From assembly GCF_000189415.1 (NCBI RefSeq), contig NC_015144.1:124001-188000 (forward strand): a stretch of 64,000 nt of DNA, read 5' to 3'. Position 1 is the first letter of the stretch. The number at the start of each line of letters is the position of its first letter. Both the position numbers and the translations under genes were made by a program. Below the pieces are notes generated by a model. That model was not told the origin of the DNA. It was given only the letters and a program-made list of their open reading frames with translations, and made no database searches. The stretch comes from Weeksella virosa DSM 16922. GTDB taxonomy: Bacteria; Bacteroidota; Bacteroidia; Flavobacteriales; Weeksellaceae. Of this stretch, positions 48,224 through 57,456 are shown piece after piece.

Positions 48224-49387
48224 TTAACGCCATTGGCTAAGATCAACCTTTACCGAAAAGATATTCGAATACAAAGCAATCGATTGATCACCAATATCGG
48301 TTAACGCATAATCGATACTAATACCACGGTATTTGAAACCGACACCAACATTGGGCTGAAAAGTGTTTTTATACTTTTCGTTGAACTGCATTTCTTTCTG
48401 AAAATTATTGACTCCCCCACGGAGAAAAACCATATCAATGTACGAAATTTCGACACCAGCTGCAGGCGATAAACTAAAACCTTTCATCGAAAAAATATCA
48501 TTCGATTCCTGAAAATGCATGTTAAGATCTACCTCACCCAAAACCTTGAATCGATCGGAAATCGAAAAAGTTTTAGCCACCCCGAGATTGAGTTTTGGCA
48601 AGGTTAACTCGATATCTTCTCCAGGTAAATCATTCACCGTTACTACATCATCTGCATTTGGTTCGTCTATCGAAATACTAGGAAGTTTATCGTAGTTTAT
48701 TTTCCATACATTGAAAGTTGTAGTGATATCACGCGCCATCAAACCAAAATAAAAATCACTCTCGGTTTTATACCGCATACCGAAATCTAGACCAAAACCG
48801 AAAGAATTGGCAAACTTCCCGATATGTCGATAAACAATTTTGGCATTCGCACCGACTTGTAAATCTTTATTACCCAAAAAGTTTCCAGCATAAGAGGCAG
48901 ATAATGCATAATCCGCAGTTGAGAATTTATTGATTTTATTGTAATCTATATTTCCTTGATTATCGATAAGCTCTGTCGTATTTAGAATATCATCTACCCC
49001 AAAACGATAGAGAGAAACGGCCAAAGTAGAATTGTTTTCTATAGGAAAAGCGACGGATAGATAATCGTATTTTGCAATCGACTGAAAATACTCTGCGTGC
49101 ATAGCCGAAAATTGAGGTCCGAAAATCACATCGGATAATCCTGCCGGATTCCAATACGCTGCATTCACATCGCCAATATTAGCCACCACGGCATTACCCA
49201 TACCAAAAGCACGTGCATCTACACCGATATTCAAAAACTCGTTTGAGTATTTTCGGGCAGACTGAGCAAAAGCAAAGCCTTGCGTAAAAAAAGCTACAAA
49301 AAGGATCGTTTTCTTCAAAATTCTAAATAACAAGTGTCGTGAATAAAAACTCAAAAATAATAGTTTTATTGTATTTCTATGTTGCAT
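48224..49387 (-). CDS. PorV/PorQ-family outer-membrane barrel protein
   Basis: A mature part of about 345 residues follows a signal ending FTQGFAFAQS; the frame opens at ATG 49387 but the true start may be one of the later near-cognate codons. The N-terminal family motif is DARAFGMGNAVVANIGDVNA, with AYWNPAGLSD and MHAEYFQSIAKYDYLSVAFP. This is the PorV/PorQ family of type IX secretion-associated, FadL-like barrels. The specific member cannot be told from sequence alone. Confidence 0.85.
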   Translation of the reverse strand: MQHRNTIKLLFLSFYSRHLLFRILKKTILFVAFFTQGFAFAQSARKYSNEFLNIGVDARAFGMGNAVVANIGDVNAAYWNPAGLSDVIFGPQFSAMHAEYFQSIAKYDYLSVAFPIENNSTLAVSLYRFGVDDILNTTELIDNQGNIDYNKINKFSTADYALSASYAGNFLGNKDLQVGANAKIVYRHIGKFANSFGFGLDFGMRYKTESDFYFGLMARDITTTFNVWKINYDKLPSISIDEPNADDVVTVNDLPGEDIELTLPKLNLGVAKTFSISDRFKVLGEVDLNMHFQESNDIFSMKGFSLSPAAGVEISYIDMVFLRGGVNNFQKEMQFNEKYKNTFQPNVGVGFKYRGISIDYALTDIGDQSIALYSNIFSVKVDLSQWR

Positions 49388-49409
49388 GCCTCGAAAGTTT
49401 GTATTTTTG
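49382..49409 (+). promoter_or_regulatory. Promoter of pssA
   Basis: TTG (49382-49384), 17 nt, then TATTTTTG (49402-49409) match the Bacteroidota -33 and -7 boxes, placing the start just before ATG 49428. Confidence 0.6.
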
Positions 49410-49427
49410 ACCTTAATATTTTTTTAC

Positions 49428-50153
49428 ATGAAACTATTAAACGTTCCCAACCTTCTCACTTTACTCAACTTATGCTGTGGGATCTTAGCCTCTGTTATAG
49501 TATTGAACGGTGGTGATATTTATAGCATTTTTAGTTTGATAAGTATCAGTTTGATAGCTGATTTTTTAGACGGTATGGTGGCAAGAGCCATGAAAATAAG
49601 TTCGCCAATTGGGAAAGAATTAGACTCTTTGGCCGATGTGATTTCTTTTGGCGTAACACCTGGGCTGATGATGTTGGTATTATTACTCAATTATCCGATT
49701 GGAGGCAACGCTTTATATACTGGGCAAATTTACCTCACTTGGTTGTCCTTGATCGGACTGATGATTCCGGCTTTTTCGGCATTGCGTTTGGCAAAATTTA
49801 ATATAGACAATGAACAAAGCACCTATTTCAAAGGCTTGGCAACGCCTTCGAATACCTTACTAATCTTTTCTATTTTCTATATTGCACAGACGAAAGGGCA
49901 ATTGATTTCAACAACCTACGATTGGCTATTGTTGATTGCCATTACGGTCATTTGCAGTTTTTTATTGATTGCCGATTTACCCCTTTTTGCGCTAAAATTT
50001 AAAGGATTCGCTTGGCGCGACAATTATTATAAATATATTTTTCTGATGATAAGTTTGGTCTTGCTTATTTTCTTCAAATTCTATGCAATTCCGTTTATCA
50101 TCCTCCTATATATCATCACATCAATTATCTATAAAAAAGAAATTATCAAATGA
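49428..50153 (+). CDS. pssA: CDP-diacylglycerol-serine O-phosphatidyltransferase
   Basis: Start at ATG 49428 (241 residues, MKLLNVPNLLTLLNLCCGIL). The upstream ATG lies before the promoter. The CDP-alcohol phosphotransferase motif is complete: DFLDGMVARAMKISSPIGKE then LDSLAD (D-x2-DG-x2-AR-x8-G-x3-D-x3-D). About seven spans. It makes phosphatidylserine, the precursor of phosphatidylethanolamine. The exonuclease gene that follows overlaps by 4 nt. Confidence 0.92.
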   Translation: MKLLNVPNLLTLLNLCCGILASVIVLNGGDIYSIFSLISISLIADFLDGMVARAMKISSPIGKELDSLADVISFGVTPGLMMLVLLLNYPIGGNALYTGQIYLTWLSLIGLMIPAFSALRLAKFNIDNEQSTYFKGLATPSNTLLIFSIFYIAQTKGQLISTTYDWLLLIAITVICSFLLIADLPLFALKFKGFAWRDNYYKYIFLMISLVLLIFFKFYAIPFIILLYIITSIIYKKEIIK

Positions 50154-50911
50154 AATTAACCAAAAACATCTGTTTTTTCGATTTAGAAACAACCGGAACC
50201 AATATTGCCAAAGATCGTATCGTAGAAATTGCGATTGTCAAAGCATATACCAATGGTGAAAAAGAAATCAAAACTTGGCGAGTGAATCCAGAAATGCCTA
50301 TCCCGCCAGAAACTTCGCTCATTCATGGTATTTATGATGAAGACGTGAAAGATGCGCCTACTTTCCGAGAAATTGCTCCGCAAATTGTAGAATTAATCAA
50401 GGATTCTGATTTGGCAGGATTCAATTCTAACCGTTTTGATATTCCTCTTTTGGCTGAAGAGTTTTTGAGAAACGGAATCGATTTCGATTTAGAAAAACAC
50501 CGACCGATTGATGTTCAAGTGATTTTCCATAAGATGGAACCAAGAAATTTAGCAGCGGCATATAAGTTTTATTGTGACAAAGATTTAGAAAACGCCCACT
50601 CTGCAGAAGCCGATACTTTGGCAACTTACGAGGTATTGATGGCACAGATCGAGAAATATGAAGAACTGAAAAATGACAATCAATTCTTGAGTGAATTTTC
50701 ATCTCAACGCCGAACAGTTGATTTTGCAGGTTTTATTTTGATGAACGAACAGAACGAAGAAGTGATTGGATTTGGCAAATACAAAGGGCAGAAAGTAACC
50801 GATGTTTTCAGTAAAGACCCTGGATATTATGCTTGGATTCAGCAAGCTGATTTTCCGCTTTATACCAAGAAAGTTTTCACAAGACTCAAACTTAAATCCT
50901 CATTCGCATGA
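50150..50911 (+). CDS. DnaQ-like 3'-5' exonuclease (DEDDh)
   Basis: In this 253-residue protein ExoI is FFDLETTGTNIAKDRIVEIA, ExoII is FNSNRFDIPLLAEEFL, and ExoIII is AHSAEADTLATYEVL (H-x4-D). The C-terminal 50 residues (FGKYKGQKVTDVFSKDPGYY, AWIQQADFP) match the small DUF3820-like motif often attached to such exonucleases. Possible roles are proofreading or general 3' trimming. It overlaps pssA (ATGA) and the FAH gene (ATGA). Confidence 0.9.
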   Translation: MKLTKNICFFDLETTGTNIAKDRIVEIAIVKAYTNGEKEIKTWRVNPEMPIPPETSLIHGIYDEDVKDAPTFREIAPQIVELIKDSDLAGFNSNRFDIPLLAEEFLRNGIDFDLEKHRPIDVQVIFHKMEPRNLAAAYKFYCDKDLENAHSAEADTLATYEVLMAQIEKYEELKNDNQFLSEFSSQRRTVDFAGFILMNEQNEEVIGFGKYKGQKVTDVFSKDPGYYAWIQQADFPLYTKKVFTRLKLKSSFA

Positions 50912-51513
50912 AAATAATTTGTGTAGGACGAAACTATGCCGAACACGCAAAAGAACTCGACAATCCGATTCCAGAAGAACCGATGTTTTTTATGAAACCA
51001 GATACAGCGCTGATGAAAGATTCACAGTTTGTAATTCCTAGTTTCAGTAATGAGATTCATTTTGAAGTGGAAATTGTCCTGAAAATTTGTAAAACCGGAA
51101 AAATGATTCAACCCGAATTTGCACACCGATATTACGATGAAATCGGTTTGGGAATTGATTTTACCGCTCGGGATATACAAACAAAACTGAAAGAACAACG
51201 CTTCCCGTGGGAAAAAGCAAAATCGTTTGATCATTCGGCTTTTGTTTCTTCTTTTTATTCTAAAAATAATTTCGACTTGGCCCATTTAGATTTTGGTTTG
51301 ATGAAAAACAACACTTGGGTACAACAAGGAAATACCCACGAATTATTGTTCGATTTTGATACATTGATTGTGGAAGCTTCGAAATATTTCACCCTAAAAA
51401 AAGGAGATCTTATTTTTACAGGAACACCAAAAGGCGTGGGACAAATCATCTCAAAAGATATTTTAAGTGGTTACCTCAATCAAAAGAAAGTTTTTGAGGT
51501 TTCTGTTTTGTAG
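50908..51513 (+). CDS. Fumarylacetoacetate hydrolase-family protein
   Basis: The 201-residue protein has the catalytic core of the FAH family: FFMKPDTALM, metal-binding Glu pair in IHFEVEIVLKI, Asp in GIDFTARDIQ, and DLIFTGTPKGVGQI. Members hydrolyse or decarboxylate beta-keto acids such as acylpyruvates or oxaloacetate. Last gene of the pssA operon. Confidence 0.9.
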   Translation: MKIICVGRNYAEHAKELDNPIPEEPMFFMKPDTALMKDSQFVIPSFSNEIHFEVEIVLKICKTGKMIQPEFAHRYYDEIGLGIDFTARDIQTKLKEQRFPWEKAKSFDHSAFVSSFYSKNNFDLAHLDFGLMKNNTWVQQGNTHELLFDFDTLIVEASKYFTLKKGDLIFTGTPKGVGQIISKDILSGYLNQKKVFEVSVL

Positions 51514-52480
51514 TCGGAAAATTTCAACTAAAGTTATTTAACTATTTTTATATTATTTCATCTCAAGAAAAATTACTGGAAAAAATATGGCTTTATGTAA
51601 AGTGATAAAAATGATTATCGCCCAATGAAAATATACCTACTAATGATTCTCAGCAAACTGCGATAAATAAGCAGTAAGTATGGTTGTAAATAATGAATTT
51701 TTAATGTATCGATATTATTATAATGTGTACATTAAATCTTGGAGTTATTTACGATTTTTTTATTAATTCGTAAATAATTCCAACATTTGGTAATAATTCA
51801 GCACCAAATATTATTTTAATATCGAGTTTTAAATCTACATTATTACTTTTTATTATGCTATTGGTAATTTATCTTGAAGTTTTAATTGATAATTAAAACA
51901 CTAGTATTAATTTATGTATTCTTTTAAAAAAAGTAGATTTTAATAAAAGATATAATAAAACCACCGATAAGATTAACAAATGCTATCAACTTCCATTTAT
52001 CAATGTTAATCTCTTTCCCTTTGCTTGAGTTAAGCTGATTTATATATATTTTTTCTTTAGGTAGAATTTAACTTAAATAGTTTATCGCGACCTATTCCTT
52101 AAATATGGAGCTCTCTAAGCACCCTACCGTTTCTCGTGGTTGTGAATCGATGACTCAAACTTCTGTAGGGTTTAGAAAAAAAATCTTCATAAAGGTGATT
52201 TGAGGGATTCAGTTAATGTTTCTACATCAATTCACTTATACTTAAATTTTTCTGTAGGAATTCTTAAACAACCTTGGTCATAAATTCTGAACTAATTTTT
52301 ATTCCACATTTTTCATTTAACTATAAACATAACAATTGTTTTTTGTTGTGTAGTCTTTAATTATGCTATTTACAAGCAGCTGCTAATGGAGTAATATTAC
52401 AATCTTAACCCTATCAACTAGCCATTAGCAAAACATTACACAAATATTTTGTTAGACTAATCTAACTTTTTATATTAGCA
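51514..52480. other. Long non-coding gap with hairpins and operator-like dyads
   Basis: No supportable gene in 967 nt of very AT-rich sequence. A 16-bp near-perfect stem lies at 51739-51754/51768-51783 (TTGGAGTTATTTACGA, one G-T pair), followed by a 7-bp stem ATTTGGT/ACCAAAT (51785-51809). The far right holds the operator-like dyad described separately. Confidence 0.6.
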
Positions 52481-52487
52481 ATGCTAA
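52451..52487 (+). promoter_or_regulatory. Two operator-like dyads upstream of the stress operon
   Basis: GTTAGA-CTAA-TCTAAC (52451-52466) is a perfect 6-bp inverted repeat. TTAGC-AAT-GCTAA (52475-52487) overlaps the first start codon. Both have TTAG/CTAA half-sites resembling operators of DtxR/MntR-type metal regulators. The regulator identity is inference. Confidence 0.5.
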
Positions 52488-52684
52488 ATTTTTATAAAAT
52501 CAAGATTAGTGAGATGGACTATGTAATAGAATTATTGGAGGAAAACAAGAAATACCTCGAGAGGCATATCCGGGATAATAACCTTATGCAGAAAAATATG
52601 AAGAAAGCTTCCGAAGAATTGAGCCACGTCAGTCAATTAAAACGAGCAATTAAAATTTTAAAACTAAAAAACAGAAAACAATGA
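52481..52684 (+). CDS. Small helical protein, first gene of the stress operon
   Basis: The 67-residue all-helical protein (start ATG 52481, or ATG 52514 giving MDYVIELLEENKKYLE) is rich in Lys, Glu and Leu. Not recognised. It overlaps the SOD gene by 4 nt (ATGA). Confidence 0.5.
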   Translation: MLNFYKIKISEMDYVIELLEENKKYLERHIRDNNLMQKNMKKASEELSHVSQLKRAIKILKLKNRKQ

Positions 52685-53277
52685 AAATTACACAAACATT
52701 ACCAGAACTTCCGTACGACACAAACGCACTGAATCCGATTATCACGGAGGAAACATTTGACTACCATTACGGAAAACATCACGCCGCGTATGTAAACAAT
52801 CTTGCAGGGTTGGTAAAAAACACTCCTCTTGAAACCGCTACCGTAGAGGAAATCATACAAAAGGGATTTGCAGAAAACAATGCGGGACTGTTCAATAATG
52901 CTGCACAGCATTGGAACCACAGTTTTTTTTGGCATTGTCTTTCGCCAAATGGCGGTAAAGCACCGCAAGGAAGAATAGCCGAACTTATCAATCGTGACTT
53001 CGGCAGTTTTGAAGAATTTCAAAATAAATTTTCGGAAACAGCAATCAAGTTATTCGGAGCAGGATGGGCATGGCTGGCACAAAATGACCAAGGTCTATTA
53101 GAGATCGTACCGATGAAAGATGCCCATACCCCTTTGACCGAAAACAAAACTCCTATCCTCACGCTGGACGTATGGGAACACGCTTATTATATCGACTACC
53201 GCAATGCCCGTCCAAAGTTTGTTGAAGGGTTTTGGGAAATCGTCAACTGGGATTTTGCTAACAAAAATTTAAAATAA
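52681..53277 (+). CDS. sodB: Fe/Mn superoxide dismutase
   Basis: The 198-residue protein (family about 195-210). Metal ligands are H29 in FDYHYGKHHAAYV, the second His in AQHWNHSFFWHCL, and Asp and His in LDVWEHAYYIDYRNARPKFV. The GAGWAWL motif and the second-shell AAQHWNHSFFW sequence fit Fe-type or cambialistic enzymes. It converts superoxide to H2O2, which the peroxiredoxin encoded two genes on can remove. Confidence 0.93.
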   Translation: MKITQTLPELPYDTNALNPIITEETFDYHYGKHHAAYVNNLAGLVKNTPLETATVEEIIQKGFAENNAGLFNNAAQHWNHSFFWHCLSPNGGKAPQGRIAELINRDFGSFEEFQNKFSETAIKLFGAGWAWLAQNDQGLLEIVPMKDAHTPLTENKTPILTLDVWEHAYYIDYRNARPKFVEGFWEIVNWDFANKNLK

Positions 53278-53278
53278 A

Positions 53279-53743
53279 ATGAGCGATGCCTGTATGAACC
53301 ACATAGAAAAATATTGGCAAGCATTGACCGTTGCCAACAACGAACTTTTTAACAAAGGAGATTTTGAGAAAGCCTTATCAGGATACAAAGATGCACTGTA
53401 CCGGGCAGAAGTACTAAACAATCATATTAAAGATTGTGTTCGTCTGAAAATCCCGTTCATACAGGTGTACATCATTTCCTGCAATAACTTGGCAAACACC
53501 TATGAGGAATTGGAAAAACTGGAAGAAGCCGAAAATATGCTTAAACGTACGGTTTATTACCTCTTGCATCTTTCGGGTAATAAAGAGCTCAACCTGAACG
53601 AGATTCAATCGGAACTAAAAAGAGCCGCATTGACTTATGTCCGTTTTGCAGAAAAAAACAACTCCGGAAAAACAAAACAAGAGCAGCTTTTCTGGACACT
53701 CAAAGAACAATTAGTAGAAAATAATTTAATAAAAATAGATTAA
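53279..53743 (+). CDS. TPR-like protein of the stress operon
   Basis: The 154-residue, all-helical protein has TPR-type spacing (LTVANNELFNKGDFEKALSG, YISCNNLANTYEELEKLEEA). It resembles small DUF2753-type proteins encoded beside SOD genes in other bacteria. The start is 1 nt after the SOD stop. Probably a protein-interaction factor. Confidence 0.6.
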   Translation: MSDACMNHIEKYWQALTVANNELFNKGDFEKALSGYKDALYRAEVLNNHIKDCVRLKIPFIQVYIISCNNLANTYEELEKLEEAENMLKRTVYYLLHLSGNKELNLNEIQSELKRAALTYVRFAEKNNSGKTKQEQLFWTLKEQLVENNLIKID

Positions 53744-53748
53744 AGATT

Positions 53749-54375
53749 ATGTGCAATTCAGTAAAGAAACTTATCAGTAGCCAACAAGCACAATTTGTGC
53801 AAAAAGGGATATTATCCATTGGTGACAAACTACCTGATTTTTCAAAAAAAGCAGTAATAACCACCGAAAACGGAATGGAAATTACGGATATAAACCAAAG
53901 TCACGCATCACAGCAGGGAAAATGGACAGTACTGTTTTGGTGGCCAAAGGATTTTACGTTTGTCTGTCCCACTGAAATCATCGAGTTCGACAACAGTAAC
54001 GCAGCATTTGCAGAAAGAAATGCAGTAGTAATCGGTGCTTCTACCGACAGCGAATTTGTCCATTTGGGATGGAGACAAAACCATCCTGACTTAGCAAATC
54101 TTACCATTCCAATGCTTGCCGATACTTCCAAATCTCTAGCCGAAGATATGGGCATTTTGGATTGCAACGAAAAAGTTGCTTACCGTGCTACTTTTATTAT
54201 AGATCCAAAGGGAATCATTCAATGGGTTAGCGTATATCCAATGAGTGTAGGAAGAAATGTAGACGAAGTACTGCGTGTACTGGATGCACTACAAACAGAT
54301 GAATTAACAGGTTGCGGTTGGACACCGGGACAAAAAACGGTAACAGCAAAATTGAAGGAGGGAAATGCAAAATAA
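53749..54375 (+). CDS. Typical 2-Cys peroxiredoxin (AhpC-like)
   Basis: The 208-residue protein has its peroxidatic Cys in PKDFTFVCPTEIIEF and a resolving Cys near the C-terminus in LTGCGWTPGQK. Conserved Arg is in EKVAYRATFIIDPKGI. It reduces H2O2 and organic peroxides; the reductant is not encoded here. An AhpD-like protein is encoded in cassette 1. Overlaps the aminopeptidase start by 11 nt. Confidence 0.9.
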   Translation: MCNSVKKLISSQQAQFVQKGILSIGDKLPDFSKKAVITTENGMEITDINQSHASQQGKWTVLFWWPKDFTFVCPTEIIEFDNSNAAFAERNAVVIGASTDSEFVHLGWRQNHPDLANLTIPMLADTSKSLAEDMGILDCNEKVAYRATFIIDPKGIIQWVSVYPMSVGRNVDEVLRVLDALQTDELTGCGWTPGQKTVTAKLKEGNAK

Positions 54376-55813
54376 TTACTTAAATATAAATTTCATAACC
54401 TACTCAAAAAAAGAAGATATTCATGAGGAGGCTGACAATATTATACTCATTGTAACCAAAGAGCAGACAGACCGATTTGAATTTCAAAAGTCATTGGCAC
54501 AGCGTATTGACAGGGCTTTTTCTCAAAACAATACAGAGATTATTACCGCATTGGGCGATAAGCAAAACTTTATCGCCGTAGCACCCGATAGGGAGAAAGA
54601 AGCATTACGCCTGGCGGGAGCCTCTGTGAATGCTTCCCTCAGTAATCAACAAGCTCAGACAGCGAGACTTCGAGGATTGGATGAGCTTACAAAGGACGAA
54701 CGATATGCTTTCCTAGAAGGAATGCTTTTGAGCAGTTACGATTTTGATAAATACAAAACAAAGAAAAAGTCACAGCCAATAACGGTTTATATCCGCAGTC
54801 GTTCATTTCCCGAACATAAAATTGCAGAGCTAAATCAGCTTGCAGAAGCCATTTCACTGACCAAAACCCTCGTGAACGAACCTGTCAATTATATGGATGC
54901 TCTTCGGTTTTCCGAGGTAGCCACTCAGGTAGGTAAACAGTTCGGTTTTGAAACAGAAGTCCTGCACAAAGAACAGATAGAAGAATTAAAAATGGGCGGT
55001 TTATTGGCTGTGAACAAAGGTTCGGAAACACCACCTACGTTCAACATCTTCCATTACAAGCCCGAAAATGCTGTAAATAAAAAACCGTTGGTACTAGTAG
55101 GCAAAGGCGTGATGTTCGATACGGGAGGCTACTCGCTGAAGATAAGCGGTAATATGCTCACGATGAAATGTGATATGGCAGGCGGAGCAGCCGTTTTAGG
55201 AACAGTTGCTGCTATTGCTGGAAACAAACTGCCTTATCACGTCATTGGTTTAGTTCCTGCCACGGACAACAAAATTTCAGCTAATGCTTTAGTAGTAGAT
55301 GATGTGATTACAATGATGGACGGAACTACTATAGAAGTACAAAATACCGATGCAGAAGGACGTTTGGTATTAGCTGATGCTCTTACCTATGCCAAAAGAT
55401 TTGAGCCCGAGTTAGTCATTGATATGGCGACTTTAACAGGCGCCTCGGCTGCCATTACAGGTTCGTTCGGAATAGCCGTTCTAGGAAATGCACAAGAACA
55501 GATTGATGAACTAAAGGAAGCTGGCGAGCAGGTTTATGAAAGACTATTGCAACTGCCACTTTGGAAAGAATACAAGGAATTACTGAAATCATCGGTTGCG
55601 GATATGAGCAATTTAGGTGGTCCGATTGGTGGCGTAAGCACCTCTTCCATTTTTCTAGAGCACTTTACGGATTATCCGTGGATACACCTCGATATTGCCG
55701 GAGCAGCATTTGTCAAAGAAGCAAAAGGTTACAGACAAAGTGGCGCCACGGCCGTGCCTGTCCGTCTGTTGTATGAATTTGTCAATAAGTTGATTAGTAA
55801 AAGACAAGAATAA
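54365..55813 (+). CDS. Leucyl aminopeptidase family M17
   Basis: The 482-residue protein. Metal-site Lys and Asp are in LVGKGVMFDTGGYSLKISG, Asp in TMKCDMAGGAAVLGT, and NTDAEGRLVLADALTYA carries the signature NTDAEGR with catalytic Arg. The hexameric di-zinc enzyme removes N-terminal residues in the cytosol. Co-occurrence with SOD and peroxiredoxin is unusual; it may clear oxidised peptides. Confidence 0.92.
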   Translation: MQNNYLNINFITYSKKEDIHEEADNIILIVTKEQTDRFEFQKSLAQRIDRAFSQNNTEIITALGDKQNFIAVAPDREKEALRLAGASVNASLSNQQAQTARLRGLDELTKDERYAFLEGMLLSSYDFDKYKTKKKSQPITVYIRSRSFPEHKIAELNQLAEAISLTKTLVNEPVNYMDALRFSEVATQVGKQFGFETEVLHKEQIEELKMGGLLAVNKGSETPPTFNIFHYKPENAVNKKPLVLVGKGVMFDTGGYSLKISGNMLTMKCDMAGGAAVLGTVAAIAGNKLPYHVIGLVPATDNKISANALVVDDVITMMDGTTIEVQNTDAEGRLVLADALTYAKRFEPELVIDMATLTGASAAITGSFGIAVLGNAQEQIDELKEAGEQVYERLLQLPLWKEYKELLKSSVADMSNLGGPIGGVSTSSIFLEHFTDYPWIHLDIAGAAFVKEAKGYRQSGATAVPVRLLYEFVNKLISKRQE

Positions 55814-56421
55814 TGAATAAAAAAATTATTTATTTCATCCTCATGGTTAGCTGCTTTTTAATAGGCTGTCAGAAAGCTAATAAGAAAATATCAAAATTAG
55901 AGCCTATCCCCTCTAGTGTAAAGATTGAATGGACTGCCTATAAAACGACCGAAAAAATTCCTGTAAAAGGTGAGTTTGGCAAAATTAGTTTAGATAATCT
56001 TGGCAACGGGAGCACAATAGATAGTATAATGAACAAAGCTAATTTTAGAATTGATGCTTTCAATTTGAAAACGGGTGATGTCGGTAGAGACAATAAAATA
56101 AAAGAGACATTCTTTGGATTGATGAACGAGCCAGGCATTATTTCGGGACAGTTTATTGTTAATAATGGTAACTGGTTTGTACAATTAAAAATGAACGGAA
56201 TAACGATAAAACAGATCCCAGCCAAAGTGAATTACGAGAATCAATTTATGACCTTAAACACTAAAATTGAATTGATTGATTTTAAAGCACTGAAAGCTCT
56301 AGAAACTCTAAATGAGGTTTGTTATGATTTGCATAAAGGCAAGGACGGTGTGAGTAAAACTTGGGAAACAGTAGATGTTATAGCTACAATGAAATTTAAG
56401 AATATCTCTCAAAATGAATGA
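55813..56421 (+). CDS. YceI-family lipoprotein
   Basis: The 202-residue protein has a lipoprotein signal ending FLIGC. YceI-fold features are [40 protein letters not shown] and [15 protein letters not shown]. YceI proteins bind polyprenoid or amphiphilic lipids in a beta-barrel. The start overlaps the aminopeptidase stop (ATAATG region). Confidence 0.8.
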   Translation: MNKKIIYFILMVSCFLIGCQKANKKISKLEPIPSSVKIEWTAYKTTEKIPVKGEFGKISLDNLGNGSTIDSIMNKANFRIDAFNLKTGDVGRDNKIKETFFGLMNEPGIISGQFIVNNGNWFVQLKMNGITIKQIPAKVNYENQFMTLNTKIELIDFKALKALETLNEVCYDLHKGKDGVSKTWETVDVIATMKFKNISQNE

Positions 56422-57385
56422 ACCGATTTTACAAAATAACAAAAACCGTTTTGTCATCTTCCCCATTCAACACGATGACATCTGGCAGTTTTACAAAAAA
56501 GCAGAAGCCAGTTTTTGGACTGCCGAAGAAGTAGATCTGTCATCGGATATGAACGACTGGCAAAATAAATTGAATAAGGATGAGCGCTATTTTATATCGC
56601 ACGTACTAGCATTTTTTGCGGCAAGCGATGGCATAGTCAATGAAAATCTTGCAGTAAATTTTGTGCAGGAAGTACAATACCCCGAAGCCCGATTTTTTTA
56701 TGGTTTTCAGATTATGATTGAGAATATCCATTCGGAAATGTATTCCTTATTGATTGATACATACATAAAAGATCCTAAAGAAAAAGATCACCTGTTACGG
56801 GCTATCGAAACCATCCCCTGTGTAGGCAAAAAAGCCGATTGGGCATTAGAATGGATTGAAAGTGACAATTTCGCCGAAAGGCTGATTGCGTTTGCTGCTG
56901 TGGAAGGAATTTTCTTTTCGGGAAGTTTCTGCTCTATCTTCTGGCTGAAGAAAAGAGGGTTGATGCCCGGTCTGACATTTTCAAACGAACTCATCAGCCG
57001 TGACGAGGGTCTGCATTGTGATTTTGCGTGCTTACTATATGTCAATCATTTAAAAAATAAGTTGCCCGAAGAAACCGTACAGAAAATAATTGCTGATGCG
57101 GTTGAGGTTGAAAAAGAATTTGTAACTGAAGCGCTACCCGTCAGGCTTATCGGGATGAATGCCGAGTTGATGTGCCAGTATATCGAGTTTGTAGCGGACA
57201 GATTGCTTGATGCATTAGGCTGTAAAAAGGTCTGGAACGCCACAAATCCATTCGACTTTATGGAATTAATTTCACTACAAGGCAAAACCAACTTTTTTGA
57301 ACGTCGCGTAGGCGAATACCAAAAGTCGGGTGTAGCACAGGGCGAAAAGCAAAATTACAGCTTTTCACTGGATGAAGATTTTTGA
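56414..57385 (+). CDS. nrdB: Ribonucleotide reductase class I beta subunit
   Basis: The 323-residue protein (R2 about 320-375). Di-iron ligands are visible: Asp/Glu in [11 protein letters not shown], Glu and His in [16 protein letters not shown] (the radical Tyr is in SEMYS), Glu in [11 protein letters not shown], and Glu and His in [14 protein letters not shown]. It makes the tyrosyl radical needed by NrdA. It overlaps the YceI gene by 8 nt. Confidence 0.93.
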   Translation: MNEPILQNNKNRFVIFPIQHDDIWQFYKKAEASFWTAEEVDLSSDMNDWQNKLNKDERYFISHVLAFFAASDGIVNENLAVNFVQEVQYPEARFFYGFQIMIENIHSEMYSLLIDTYIKDPKEKDHLLRAIETIPCVGKKADWALEWIESDNFAERLIAFAAVEGIFFSGSFCSIFWLKKRGLMPGLTFSNELISRDEGLHCDFACLLYVNHLKNKLPEETVQKIIADAVEVEKEFVTEALPVRLIGMNAELMCQYIEFVADRLLDALGCKKVWNATNPFDFMELISLQGKTNFFERRVGEYQKSGVAQGEKQNYSFSLDEDF

Positions 57386-57456
57386 TCAGTTAAGTGTGGA
57401 AAAAACGATTAACTAAAACAATCAACTCTCAATTATTAACTATTAACCAAGAAAAG

